64,000 bases of DNA, taken from assembly GCA_019915015.1 (NCBI GenBank), contig JAHBBC010000027.1, positions 434,001-498,000 on the forward strand, in the 5' to 3' direction. The position numbers were made by a program, and so were the translations under genes. Under the pieces are notes generated by a model, which ran no database searches, was not told the origin of the DNA, and worked only from the letters and a program-made list of their open reading frames with translations. How positions within the stretch are numbered: position 1 is the stretch's first letter; the number at the start of each line of letters is the position of its first letter. Below are positions 22,613 to 33,479 of the stretch, in pieces. The stretch is from Auriscalpium vulgare. Its lineage: Eukaryota; Basidiomycota; Agaricomycetes; Russulales; Auriscalpiaceae.

Positions 22613-24286
22613 GGTGGAAGCATGGGAGATGTGTAGTTCATGTAGTCGGCCGTTCTCCAACGTTGGATGTGTCTCTCCCATGCAATTGAGATTGCATGTC
22701 AGCAATAGTATAGGATGAACTCCAAGTCGAGTTCCACCTCGCGCAGATCAGTCCTTTGAGACCGAGTTCCAATAATGGCCAGAGCATGTCCTGCTGTCAT
22801 TGTCAGTCGTAGTCTCTACACATCAGCCACGTCTGCACGCTCTGCAATTGCATGAACACGCAACGAAATCATAATTGTGGTAGCATAGGCGACATGTACA
22901 TGCACAAAATTGAGGCGCGCGCATATACCCGTCATATTGGAGAGCGCGCTCCCTGTCGCGCACAAGGATCGGGATTTATCAAACGACATGGAGGTTCTAG
23001 CAGTCCGCGACTCCTAGGGCATGAGGTCAAAGCGAAGGACATTCTGTAGAGGGTACAGCCCTCTGCCGACGTCCCAAACCGGCTGGGGGTCGTGAAGCCG
23101 TCGCTCCGAATCACCTAGCGCGGGTGATCCATACGGATGCAGCAGGCAGGTTTGAGAGCACGGCGTCGTGCGGTGGGCTGACAACGGCTGGAGGTCGCCG
23201 TCGCCAGGGTTGCGAAGAAATTTGGAAGGCATTCATGAGAAGACGCATAAATTGCCTGTGAGACCTACGAAAAAGGATGAGTTGATGATGAGCAGGCAAC
23301 ACAGAAGGTCGTGACTGCCCACGTACCAGAACCGCCAGAACCGCGCCACGTCACGCTCAATAATACCCTCCATCGCACCATCGTAACACTGTTCATAGCA
23401 CGTCTCCCCGGGCGGGAAGTAGGATGGCAGAACGTTAGCTACAGCAGCTGAATAGATGGTGCAGAGGAGACGTACGACGGCAGCGCGCTTGCCATGACTT
23501 CTCTAAGGGGATGCTGCGCGCCTGGGAGCCAGAGCTCATGCATGAATGCCATGATTGAACTTGACGGGCTGGTAGGGCGCAAACGTTCAGTTCGCGCATA
23601 CGCACCGCGCTTCAGTGTGGCGACGACAAATTGTCCGCAGCATATGCCGCTGAAAGCACATCGATGGAGTGTGCAGTGGAGAGAGCAACGTCTTTGTGGG
23701 GTTGATCTTGTTTGAAGCGAGAGCCGTTAGCAGGGAATGCGACGTTGGATGGGCAGAGACACGGCAGAGGGCGAGAGTGATGTTAGCGAGCTTCTCATCG
23801 CAAAGAGATGCAGTCCTCGTACCATTAGTACCTGACATGTTCACAGCTCGTGGCGTACCCAGCTAACAGATGGTCGGCTCTGAATTTTGTTGCCGATTGC
23901 AGACATCAGGCAAATCTGTGGAATAATTGGTCAGTACGTAGTGATGATGCGTGACATACCTCCCAGCTTAAAATCTATCTCAAGACCAGCACAGAGACAG
24001 ACAAAATCCTTCCATCAAGACTCGATGCGCGAAACACAGCACTCACAGTCGACCGTCGCGACTGGACAGGCAGTTCCGAGTCGCAAGCGGTTCGCCACGT
24101 GGCCACGCTGATACTGTGCAGCGCTGGTTGAAATAGACATGGATGGGGTTGTCAATATGTATGACACCTCATGAGCTCGACGAAAGAAAGATATCGAAGA
24201 GGTTGAGGACAGGGCTGTCGACGTTGTCGAGGCCGATACTGCGCTGAGGCCGGCATCACGGCAATATTTCGGGCGGAGCTCGAAGC
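22613..24286. other. No gene recognised
   Basis: No supported gene. A minus-strand segment around 23720-23840 has weak similarity to the paralogous segments at 39.5 and 52.2 kb. Confidence 0.35.
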
Positions 24287-25300
24287 TTGAGGTTCACGTG
24301 AGCTATTGTCTTTTCGCGGGTCAACCAGCTGTACCCAAAAAGGCAGGTACTTACATAACCTCCGCCGCGCCGCCGACGGCCGGTCCTCAATAATAAAATA
24401 TAATAAATCAATGACATTCTCGTGTGGCCGGAACTGTTCAGAGAGTACAAGCAGGCCACAGTTCATCTGAATCTCTTCCCAGTACTTCCTCGCCGTTGCT
24501 GCTCCCGCCCCCGATGTTCTCTACGTTCACTCTCGACGACTCTCACGACGAACACGCATCAATCATGTCATCAATCATGTCATTGGCCGTCGAGTAGTTC
24601 TCGGGGTCCCGCCCTGTCCCGCCGCGGGCCGTCGACAGTCCGTCGAAGTTGAAGCAGGGTACGACACGGGTCCCAAAGCCAGACGCGCTCTCTGTTGCTG
24701 CCCACGAGAAGGCCCAGTATGTATTCTTTTTCTTCTATCTACTATGTGTATCTCATTTGTCCCGCAGAGCTCGAGCATCAGCGGCGCCTGCCCCACCAGC
24801 GCCCAGCGCTGGTGTGCCGCCTCCGGCGGCTACGGCAGAAGCACGGCCGCCGAGTCGTGCTCCTGCTCCTCTCGGACTCTGCCCCGCTGGCACTTCCTGC
24901 CGTCCCTGCACCCCTTCCCCACCCTCCCCAAACCCCTATGCATATGTACTACCTATAATCTACCACATTATTGCCCTTACTATACCCCGCACCCATACTA
25001 TTACCCTCCCCCGGGACCCGTCCTACATGATCAGAATATAATTGCGATATTCATTGAATTTCCTCAAAATCACTCTGTTGAAGTTTACCACAGTACTAGA
25101 GTGGCCACAGATCACAAACAAGCCACATGCAACAGAATGGAGTTTATTTACCAATGCATTATAGCGAGATACATTGTTTAAGGCCGTGCGCCGATGCCGC
25201 CGGCGCGGCACCGGCGAGACGGAGGCTAGCGTAAGCAGCTTCCTTTTCGGGTGGAACGGTTGACCCGCGAAAAGGAGCTAACTGTTCACGTGTCTCCCGC
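24287..25300. repeat. Imperfect inverted repeat, about 1 kb apart
   Basis: The arms 24390-24287 (read on the minus strand) and 25185-25300 (plus strand) share GGTTGACCCGCGAAAAG exactly, then a ..TTCACGTG.. block, with a looser match upstream (GGCCGNNNGCCG..GCGGCG). In both arms the same orientation reads as a peptide, LFG(Y/W)..LTREK..HV, so this may be a diverged exon duplicated in inverted orientation. The sequence between the arms is GC- and proline-codon-rich, with an intron-like GTATTC..CCCGCAG at 24719-24769; no product recognised. Confidence 0.55.
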
Positions 25301-26660
25301 TGTCGCCCCTTGCCCAGCACCTCTTCCCCAGGTCGACTTCGTTTCGCCGCTCGCTCAGCTTGTTCACTCGTCACGCGTCTGCGATTCCCAGCCGAAGGCC
25401 TGTCCACTGACCGCACCCACATCGCGCCCTGTCAGGGCGTATCACGCGTGTGTAGTCTGTTGAAGGCGTCCATGACTGGGCATCAAGATGTATGCCGCTG
25501 GCCAAGCTCAGCACGACAACCCAAAACTGAATAGTGAGGCCTAGGATGACGCACCAGCTATGCTCCTGGGCTCCGTTATCTTAGGTGTGCCCCGATTGCA
25601 CCTTGAACTATTTTTCAGAATGCCTCCACGCATGGGCGAAAGACTGGCCAGAGCCGTCCCCATCTGCAAGGTTATTTGGGGGCTGCAGACAGGTGGTACT
25701 TCTCCGTTATCTCCGCTTGGCGGCGACCATCGTGTTGTTCTCATGGATCTTTGACAGGGCCAACCACTGCCCAGATGCCGTCTATACCTCGGTTCGCGTG
25801 CTTTGGCCATTTATCCAGCAGTCGTCCGTCAATTCATCGGTGCGCTGATTGCGCTCTCATTCTATACGCAGCTACTAATGTCTGATCAACAGATCTATCA
25901 CGCCCTGGTGCGCTATTGACAGCCTCGCGCCGCACAGCAGCACCAACAGTCGTGCTGTACTCGACGTGTGGATGGTACGTCCCCACGATCTGGTTCAGCG
26001 GTCGAGCTGGCTGACACCCTCAGATTTTCTGCACTGCGCGGCCCCCCGGTCGTCGCGCTGTCATGCTCGCACTGTTACGTCTCCTCCTCGCGAAACAATT
26101 CCGCACAAGAATTGATGTTGCGGACAGATAGGAATACGCTGGACAATTACCAAGGGGGATGAGCATGTAATTGCAGCGCGGTGAGTCACATCCTCTTAGT
26201 CTTGCTCGCAGGCTGAGCAGACATTGCCTGTCGGCCCAGCGCTCCACAATGTTTGCGCACCCGCTGCCACTCGCCCGTATCATCGCTTACCCTGCCTCGC
26301 GAGCACCACCCTGCGTCAAAAGCTTCGCGCTCCGCGATATCTCGGACGGACGGGAGCGCTGAACGAGGCGCTGCGACCATGGACACCGGCGCGCGAGCTG
26401 CTGGCGGACGATGCGACGGTGCGTAGATTGCGACAGTCGGAGCTAATAATCAGACATGCATATGTCGTAGACATTGCAATATTACTATCATTTTTGCCAG
26501 CCACCTGGCTTGTTCACCGAGACAGCATTAAAATAGCTAGCCATCACAACGCGCATAACATTCAAAACAATAGCGCTACACAGACCCGACAGTGACGTGA
26601 TGGTGCGAGAATACCAAGGTGGATACGCCGAAACGTCGGGATGATCTTTAAAGCGGCCCA
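25301..26660. other. No gene recognised
   Basis: Only short frames without domains. The conserved 3' motif of unit 4 (GATGGTGCGAGAATACC, reverse) is at 26599-26615. Confidence 0.35.
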
Positions 26661-26901
26661 TCATCCACCACCGACTGTGTTGCGCGGGTACGCCAGCACA
26701 CAAGACCCACGGCACGATGCATACCTGACACCCGTAAAACCCCATACCTATATAGCGTCCAGTGGTGGAGAGACCCAATCCCGAGCTGCAAGCAATTAGA
26801 AACAAAGCGAGATAAGGAAAGAGCGGGCGTACGAGAAAACAGCGGTGTGAGCACACAAAGGACCATGATGAGGAGACACAGGCGGCTTGTGTAGGGACCA
26901 T
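26661..26901 (-). CDS. U-family small protein gene, unit 4 (predicted about 48 aa)
   Basis: Exon 1 starts at 26901 and ends in phase 0 at a GTACGCCC donor. Exon 2 begins after TTGCTTGCAG and ends in phase 1 at GTATGCATCGTGCC. Exon 3 has only four codons before TGA. Intron phases match units 1, 5 and 6. One base fewer between the start and the CTCCTCATCATGGTCC core puts the signal-like segment out of frame (it reads SSSWSF), so this copy may be non-functional. Confidence 0.3.
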
Positions 26902-26949
26902 CGTGGGGGGAAGAGAAAGCTTGACGGGCACTCTACGGCTGGCGTCGCC

Positions 26950-27012
26950 CTTATGAGCGGGGCTCTCCTGAGGCCAACTGACGCGTCTGTCACGTGTGGG
27001 CGGGCAGCCAAT
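26950..27012 (-). promoter_or_regulatory. CCAAT / CACGTG promoter module, unit 4 (shortened)
   Basis: On the minus strand: ATTGG (27012-27008), 11 bp, CACGTG (26996-26991), then CTCATAAG in the TATA position (26957-26950) after only 33 bp. About 35 bp of the usual CACGTG-TATA spacer, including the GCGCG block, are missing and the TATA box is degenerate. Confidence 0.6.
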
Positions 27013-27270
27013 AGGGACACGCCAGCAGCGCCACGCATCCGCCGCTCTTCACCGGACTCACCTCTTCTCGCCTTCATCTATTTCATCCACGTCCCCGCGC
27101 GCCTCAACGTCCCGCCGCCGACGCCATGAGGGGTACTATTAACACGCTCAGACCGCCATCGCCACCATCGCGGCGACCCCGCTGCTCGCAGCGACGTTGC
27201 ACCTCCTTCCATGCATGGGCCTGCGCGAGCCTCGCGCAAGCTTGCGCATGTTGAAGGTATGGGCAGCCGT
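27013..27270 (+). repeat. W segment of unit 4
   Basis: Blocks shared with W1/W2: CCATCGCGGCGACCCCGCTGCTCG (27168; TAIATIAATPLLA in one frame), TGCATGGGCCTGCGCGAGCC (27213) and CATGTTGAAGGTATGG (27247) with a donor-like AAG|GTAT. The W1 text between these blocks is absent, so the unit is compressed. Confidence 0.4.
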
Positions 27271-28268
27271 ATTTCCTGCGGGTACTGGGGGCTCTGTGGT
27301 GGCTGGTGATGCGAGTGTCGGCCGCGGGCGGCCGCGTGCGGCTCGTTTTCGTGCTCCTCCCTCGTTGTCACGCGTTGTTTCATTTTCGGACTTGTACTGA
27401 CTTATTGTCGCGTCTCAGCCCCGCATACACGATGCACACAGCCCGCGCAGGATCCGTAATTGTTTACGGAATGTACATGCTGCTTTCACACATATACTGT
27501 CCTATGCGCGTCTTGACGGGGCATCGCAGCTAGGCTGCTGTTACTTTGACAATCAAGATTTCGGAAATGCAGCAGCTGGTATCTCCATGGTGCGCGGTAT
27601 TCTTCTACTCGCTTGCTCCATCTCACACGCATTCATTTCAGCACCTCCATCGCCTGCGCCTTGCTGCCTGCATCCTACGTTCCTACATTGCCTTCTCCTG
27701 CGCCTCTTACAGAACACTTGGATCCGCGAGCCCCAATGGGCCCAGGCGCCACAGCGCACCCGCATATATGAGGCCCATCTTGCAGCATCCAGGTCGCAAT
27801 TCACACCTCCGATAATCAATTGTACGTTCGTCATTTCGCGCCTCGCCGCGATATTCTGACTGGTCCGCTTCAGCCCTGCCCACGCCCTCCGCACGTAGTC
27901 GCGGTCGTTTCTGTCGCGCTTCTGGACACGAAGTTTGGGGGGTTGTAACCCTTGTATGCGCCTCGTGATTATCATAGACTCGGAGTGCGCTGTACACGGG
28001 TCTTACGACGGTGCGTACTATCTCATCCTGCAATTGAGCCTTCGTGCTCAAGCGTCGTGCGCAGGACCAGGGCCGCAATGTGAGGCGGCCGCTCAGGAAC
28101 TCTGATAATTTGCCATGGGCCCGACGGTTGCGTATTCGAATTCACATTTGAACATCTCCAGCGATCCGGGCGGACACCTCGCGTCCCATCATCCATGCCG
28201 TTTAGCGCGGCGTGCCCGAAGACGGTGCAGTCTGCAGCTCGTAGCCCTGCGTTGCACAATCGCCAGCC
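27271..28268. other. No gene recognised
   Basis: No supported gene; the three-gene block duplication becomes recognisable near 28270. Confidence 0.35.
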
Positions 28269-28472
28269 TCAGGGCGCCGCTACACGGATGGGACGACTCC
28301 GCTCTATGCGAGGAAGTGCAAATTGGACGAGCATGAGGTAATTATGTTCTACAACAAAACGGTCAAAGTGCGCTGCTGCCACCCTCAAGCCGACGCCCAT
28401 CAGATGCTGAGCCGCAGCAACGACGCGGGCCGTACGTTGCTCAAGAACTTGCGGTTCATTGGAACCAGACAT
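28269..28472 (-). pseudogene. Remnant of zinc-cluster-like gene (first exon only)
   Basis: The minus-strand frame starts MSGSNE and reads RTARVVAAAQHLMGVGLRVA and then AAAHFDRFV, matching the first exon of the gene at 55244-53937 (QTARVLTAARHLLAVEPSVA, AAARFDRFV). The upstream sequences also match (GTGGGGAGTGGACAAGGA, CGCCAGTTCCCACGACGCGG, CATTTCCAATTTCCTCTACA). The later exons, including the cysteine cluster, are not found in the 27-28 kb region, so only the 5' end survives. Confidence 0.6.
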
Positions 28473-28479
28473 TGCCAGG

Positions 28480-30055
28480 GCTAGATGAGTGGGGAGTGGA
28501 CAAGGACGGAGGACGGAGGACGGAGGGAGGACGCGCCAGTTCCCACGACGCGGTGAAGTTGCCCAATACGGTGTGTCATTTCCAATTTCCTCTACAGCGG
28601 CCGAGTTTCATGAGCTCATTTACCGCCGCTGTGGGACTGTATCAGGACGCCTCGGAAAACCTTATGCTTGTGCGATAGTGAGACCTAGTCAGTAAATCAG
28701 TGGGAGGCGCCAGCAAGAGCAGCCGGAGAGTTACAGGATTTCATGTCTCCGTGTACCCCGGTACCATCAACTGTGAACAACGTCAAAGGCTGGCGCAGCG
28801 CACAGCGTCAGTTCTGCGATGTGTATAGAATGTAAAGACTGACGCGCATAGCCATCACAGTGCGATGGCGCGCCATGAAGTGGTATGGTCAGCGAGTGTA
28901 TGCACCGAAACTGAAACGTCGACCCAATGAACTATGCGGCGCTGCAGCGACATTAGCGTGTCATGACTCATTAGCATGAGTTGGTGCTGCTTACAGAAAC
29001 TGAAACGTGTTGCCAATTGGCAGGGATGGGCAGCATCGGTAGAAAGAGCGTAGGAAGGGTACACAGCACCCCGCGAGCGTGTCCGAGCGTCGAAGCAGCT
29101 GAATTGCCAGTACGACTTGATTGATAAATCCGGCCGTCCGGCCAGACTGCGAGGTGTCCTGTCAGACCGCTCATTGGGAGCAATATATGCGTTGAACATA
29201 GTTTGCGGGCAGCCTTGCGGGAGCTAGGGCATGTCAATGAGTATGCGGGCAATAGCAGCAGACGCAACACGAGATAGCAGGCAAGTACGTGCGGGGTCTG
29301 CCATCGACATCGGCACGGCATCGGCAGGGGAACCGCATCTCCAGCCCGCGCAGCGGCACAGCCGGCGCATTCTCGCAAAGAACGTGCACTAGAGCTCACC
29401 TTCAAGATGCGTGGGCCCACGCAAGGCGCATGGGCAAATGAAAGGAAGGGGTTCCTGGCACACGCAGGTTGTAGGCAGCGGCGCTAGAGCCCTCGGTGAA
29501 GGTCGTTGCCATGGAGATGGTAAGTTGGGGATGAGGCCGCAAAAACGGACGTGCAGGCAGCTGGCGAGGCGGTGGCTGGGCGTTGCGATGAAATGAAAGC
29601 GGATCCCGTCGGCGGGAGGTGATACTGGAAAACGCGACCAGCGATCAATAATTGGACATGATAGAATACACTGTTAGCTCACCTGTTCATATCCTGCTGC
29701 ATGTCGGGGTCGTCTGGTGCGCTGATCTTCTTCCAAAGCTCACGAACCAGAGCCCGCTTGAGCAATGTTGCTGCAATGCTGTGCTCCGGGATGCTATGCT
29801 GGATTCATCAACAAAGAGCGCGCGCGCGAGAAAGAAGATGGAGTAGATGACCATAGTGTGCGTGATGGGACGGCCGTGGTGGTACTGGTAGTAGGTGGAC
29901 GACGTCGGGCATGAGGCCGGTTCGGCGCCGCCACGTGGGACGTTCGGCATCCTCCGACATGCTCTCGAGTCCGCTCCTCCGTCTGTTCTGACCCGTCCTT
30001 CTCGCCTGGTCATTCAGCTTGTCTCAAGACTTTTCGGCTCAATATTTGAGGTGTC
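28480..30055. repeat. Duplicated intergenic DNA, three-gene block copy 1
   Basis: Collinear with 55250-57230: AAACTGAAACGTGTTGCCAAT versus AAATCGAATCGTGTTGCCAAT (28997 / 55748), GCATCGGTAGAAAGA versus CCATCTGTAGAAAGA (29032 / 55802), CACCTGTTC.TATCCTGCTGC..GTCGTCTGGTGCGCTGATCTTCTTC (29683 / 56812) and GCGCCGCCACGTGGGACG (29924 / 57086). A CTTCAAGATGCGTGGGCCCACGC block at 29400 also recalls the W segments. No coding model. Confidence 0.6.
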
Positions 30056-31348
30056 GTCTGCTCCGCGACAAATATCTGCGCGATATATGCGACGAGATAT
30101 TTTTCGAAGAGCGCCTGGCTGGATTTCCTCGAGCGACGCGTTGCCCTTGCGAAGACGTTGCGGACCGAAGTAGTCGATCTTAAGACGTCACTTGAGCAAG
30201 GAGTAGAGACGGAGCTGAATAGCGTCCGCTTGTTGGGTGAGTCTTCGTCGACTGATTTACCTGTGGCATTGCTCACTGATACTCATCCAGTCCGCGCCTG
30301 CCCACTGGCCGAAGAGGCGGAGCTATTCCAGGAGCTCGACAGCCTCATCGGCGGTATCAAGGCACCTTACGTCGAGCTGGACAAGCTTTGGGCAGACGAG
30401 GTCCGCCATGTTACTCGGGCGATGAAGGAGCGCCGAGTAGAGAGGCGCGAGCGCGACCGTTGGCACAGCATCGGTAGTGCCATGCATGATGTTGTCAACA
30501 ACAGTGCGGTCAGTGGAATCTACGTTTGCTCCGAATTATTGATCATGTCACGCATGCTAGAAGAGCTCTCCCATGACAGACATATGGCAGTCTTGCTTTT
30601 GCACAGACGTTCTGTCAAATCAAAAAGTACGGACCTCTGTCTCATCTGCATCCTGCCAATACCTACCCATAGACAGCGCGACGCCTCCAAGATTGCATCA
30701 GCTATGATCCCCGAACTACAAGCAACTCACACCGCGTTGTCATCTGCCCGCTGCTCCAAACGGAAGAGTTTTCGTCTCGAAGAGCGCCCACTTCCAGCGC
30801 CTCGAGATGGCAAATTCCAGTGCGGAGCGCCGCAACATGCGGCGCGGCGCCCAGTTCTTTCAAAATTGAGTTCTTTCAAAATTGCATCGAATATACGCGG
30901 AAGGTCGTCGAATACGCCGGCACTATTGCAGATCAAGGAAACCCCACCCGTAGACTGCGCGAAAGGGCGGCGACGCTGCTACATGCTGGCCCCCTTTCTG
31001 GCAGCATCAACGCGCTCACGCGCTCTCCTAACACTGGTGCGTGTTCCTCTGTAGTGAGTCATATTGTCTAGATCTCTGCGATTTCTTTCAGCTGGCAAGA
31101 AGGTCAAGAATGATCTTCACGAGGCCGCGGCCGAACTGCGCGAGGGCGAGCGCATTTGGCGTTCGATTGCGCACACTGATACGCACATGTTTGCCGCGTT
31201 GGTGAGGGATGATGCTGGGAAGGCTTTCGATGGTCGCACCGTGACACTGCTCAAAAGAACGCTTTTCTTGATTGGAAAGGAGAAGCTGGTCGTCGACCGT
31301 TTGTTAGTGTCGGAGCCTGTGTTGGGGGGTAAATCCTTTGTGCTCTGA
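30056..31348 (+). pseudogene. 5'-truncated, interrupted copy of the coiled-coil gene
   Basis: Homologue of 57710-59714, beginning in the middle of that gene's exon 4 (KYLRDICDEI / SAWLDFLERRVALAKTLRTE), continuing with ELFQELDSLIGGIKAPYVEL, RDASKIASAMIPELQ and the last exon (KKVKNDLHEAAAELREGERI). The promoter and exons 1-3 are gone: sequence matching 57.2 kb joins directly to sequence matching 58.47 kb near 30055. One extra T in a T run (30088-30092) shifts the frame, and AGTTCTTTCAAAATTG occurs twice in tandem (30852-30867, 30868-30883), causing a stop. The splice sites of the last intron and the final exon remain clean. Almost certainly non-functional. Confidence 0.8.
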
Positions 31349-31469
31349 TTATGTATGATCATTGATCCCAGCCCGCCTCCGAATCGTCTGCCAACAGTAT
31401 TTGAGCTACAACGCGACGCACAATCCCGACCTATATCGCGCGCAACCGCGTTGAACATTGGGCTACTCG

Positions 31470-31644
31470 GATAGGTTGCGCGAGTGAGACATCGACTTGT
31501 CTGACACCGTGTTGCTCAGTGCAGCCAATGCCGAAGCCCCTTAAAGCTTCACCCTGCGTCACCCCTTTGTTCCTTAAACTTGAACTTTAACGGTCATCTC
31601 ACGTTTGCAGACTGTAACGTATCCAAGAACCTCCGCTCTCTACA
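31470..31644 (+). promoter_or_regulatory. Conserved upstream region of the F-box pair
   Basis: Strongly conserved with 63325-63499: TTGCGCGAGTGAGACA, GACTTGTCTGACAC, CCAATGCCGAAGCCCCTTA(A/T)AGCTTCACC (CCAAT and a TATA-like CCTTAAAG / CCTTATAG about 100 bp before the ATG), and TGTAACGTAT just before the start. This shared stretch covers the likely core promoter. Confidence 0.6.
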
Positions 31645-33453
31645 ATGGCATTGAACCGCGCTCGTGGCGACTGGCCGGCATTTCCGATGGCGGCGCTTCA
31701 CGGTGAGGTAAGGGAAGCGAGGGACGCACAAGAACAGCCAGAACACCTGGGGGCTATCAAACTTGCTGAAGAATCCACGCTTTCTCGACGAGAACTCAAA
31801 ACATCTTTTGATACGCCCAACAATACCACGGTTTCCGAGCAGCACGCGCGTGTTCCCGTCGACCGCCTCTATCCCGATATCCTCGTCATTATATTCACAT
31901 ATCTCCGAGACGTGGACCCGCCCGATAGAATTCATCGCACATACGACATCAAAAAATGCCGTGATATTCCTCCGAAGTCTGGGTGGCTCGCAGTAACATA
32001 TGTCTGCCGACGCTGGCGGCAGGCGGCGCTGGAACAGGCAACCATCTGGACCGACATCGACCTCACGATTCTTGGGCGCAAGTGGGCAGCCGCATTCGCT
32101 GCAAGAGCACAACACGCACCAATTTCGATTGAGCACCACAAGCCCCTGAATTACCGCTACCGTGACTGGGTGGTCAGATTCCTGGACGAGAACATGTGGC
32201 GCACACAAAGCCTGAGCATCGTGGTCCATCAAGATGGAGCACTGACAACAATCACTAACCACGCTCCGCTCCTTCACACCCTTAACATAACCACAAAATA
32301 TGGAAGCTGTGTCCCAAAAGGCTTTCTTGGGGGGTGTGCCCCGTTGTTACGCCACTGTCGCTTTACAGCGAGCTTGGCGCCTGACATGTCTTGGACGTCA
32401 CCGCTGTTCAGTCATATCACAAACCTGGCCATGGAAGACCGTAATCAATCTGCGGACGACTTACTGGACGTCGTGGAGCATTTATCAGAGCTCGAGAGAC
32501 TGAGCCTAGTTATCTTCGGGTCCCACAAGACGGGTTTGCTGCCGCCCAAACGACGGGGTGTTGTCACTCCCTCGCGCTTGACGGAGTTAGAGATTCTTGA
32601 CTACGTCCCCAACGCAAAAATACTGGCACCCTTTCTGTCGCATCTCTCGCTGGGTCCCCACTGCTTCGTCCGTTATCAACTCCGGACTGGCGTTGCCAAT
32701 CATCCCGCAGATTGTCTGGACGAGGTGTTTCCCGTCGCCCTCGCATCTGTCCGTTCACACGCAGACTCTAAATCTGGGATGCGCAATGCCATCACAAGCT
32801 TGAGCCTGGACAGGTCGCCTCCCGAACATCTCTCAGGTCACAGCCTGACCATCATCCCACAAAGGCAATGCGAAACAACACCGCACCTGACCTTCGTGTT
32901 TCTGGATAACTCGCTTGCGCGCTATGACCTTTGGGCCTCTAATATCGTGCCAAAGACTCTGAAGACAATGTTATCAAGTCACCTTCAGGAGCTCACAGTG
33001 TGGACTCCCCCAGACTATGTTCTTGATGCGCATGCATGGGCAGAATCGATGGGGCACGCACCCGGGCCTCGCCGTCTCACAGTCCGAACGGCCCAGGCCG
33101 TTGCGTCGCTCTGCACCGCCATGCTTCCCGTTGGCCCTGGTCCAGCCCACGACCCTCATATCCCAGTACCTCACGTGCAATGCATTCTCCCGGCACTCTC
33201 CACCCTCATTCTCACTGAAGTGCGCCTCCGTATCCATATTGTGGCTAGTGAAATCGCTGCTGATGACAAGCGGGTGGCCGACGAGCTGCCGCTGTGCCTC
33301 ATGGCGCGTGCACAAAGTGGGTATGCTTTGGAGGAGCTGGATGTCACAAAGTGCGATGTGAATGAGGCGTGGATGGTGCGGGCGCGTGAGATGCTACCAA
33401 GTACGCGAATAATATGGAACGAAGGCACGTCAAGATGGTGGCGGCGAGGATAA
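31645..33453 (+). CDS. F-box-like protein (602 aa, single exon)
   Basis: The F-box lies at about residues 70-130: VDRLYPDILVIIFTYLRDVD, then SGWLAVTYVCRRWRQAALEQ and TIWTDIDL. The later part has weak LRR-type segments (HLSELERLSLVIFG, RLTELEILDYVPN, LSTLILTEVRLRI, YALEELDVTKCDV). The N-terminal 60 residues are charged. It is the intact partner of the truncated F-box frame at 63500, with which it shares its promoter. Together with the coiled-coil and zinc-cluster-like genes it forms a duplicated block. Expected role: substrate receptor of an SCF ubiquitin ligase, target unknown. Its 3' end runs into the HNH-family remnant on the other strand. Confidence 0.85.
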   Translation: MALNRARGDWPAFPMAALHGEVREARDAQEQPEHLGAIKLAEESTLSRRELKTSFDTPNNTTVSEQHARVPVDRLYPDILVIIFTYLRDVDPPDRIHRTYDIKKCRDIPPKSGWLAVTYVCRRWRQAALEQATIWTDIDLTILGRKWAAAFAARAQHAPISIEHHKPLNYRYRDWVVRFLDENMWRTQSLSIVVHQDGALTTITNHAPLLHTLNITTKYGSCVPKGFLGGCAPLLRHCRFTASLAPDMSWTSPLFSHITNLAMEDRNQSADDLLDVVEHLSELERLSLVIFGSHKTGLLPPKRRGVVTPSRLTELEILDYVPNAKILAPFLSHLSLGPHCFVRYQLRTGVANHPADCLDEVFPVALASVRSHADSKSGMRNAITSLSLDRSPPEHLSGHSLTIIPQRQCETTPHLTFVFLDNSLARYDLWASNIVPKTLKTMLSSHLQELTVWTPPDYVLDAHAWAESMGHAPGPRRLTVRTAQAVASLCTAMLPVGPGPAHDPHIPVPHVQCILPALSTLILTEVRLRIHIVASEIAADDKRVADELPLCLMARAQSGYALEELDVTKCDVNEAWMVRAREMLPSTRIIWNEGTSRWWRRG

Positions 33454-33479
33454 GGAGAAGCATACGTGGCTGGGGAACC

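Noticed and set aside
24287..25300. Complete DNA transposon
   Set aside because: The arms are imperfect, no transposase fragment and no target-site duplication could be found.
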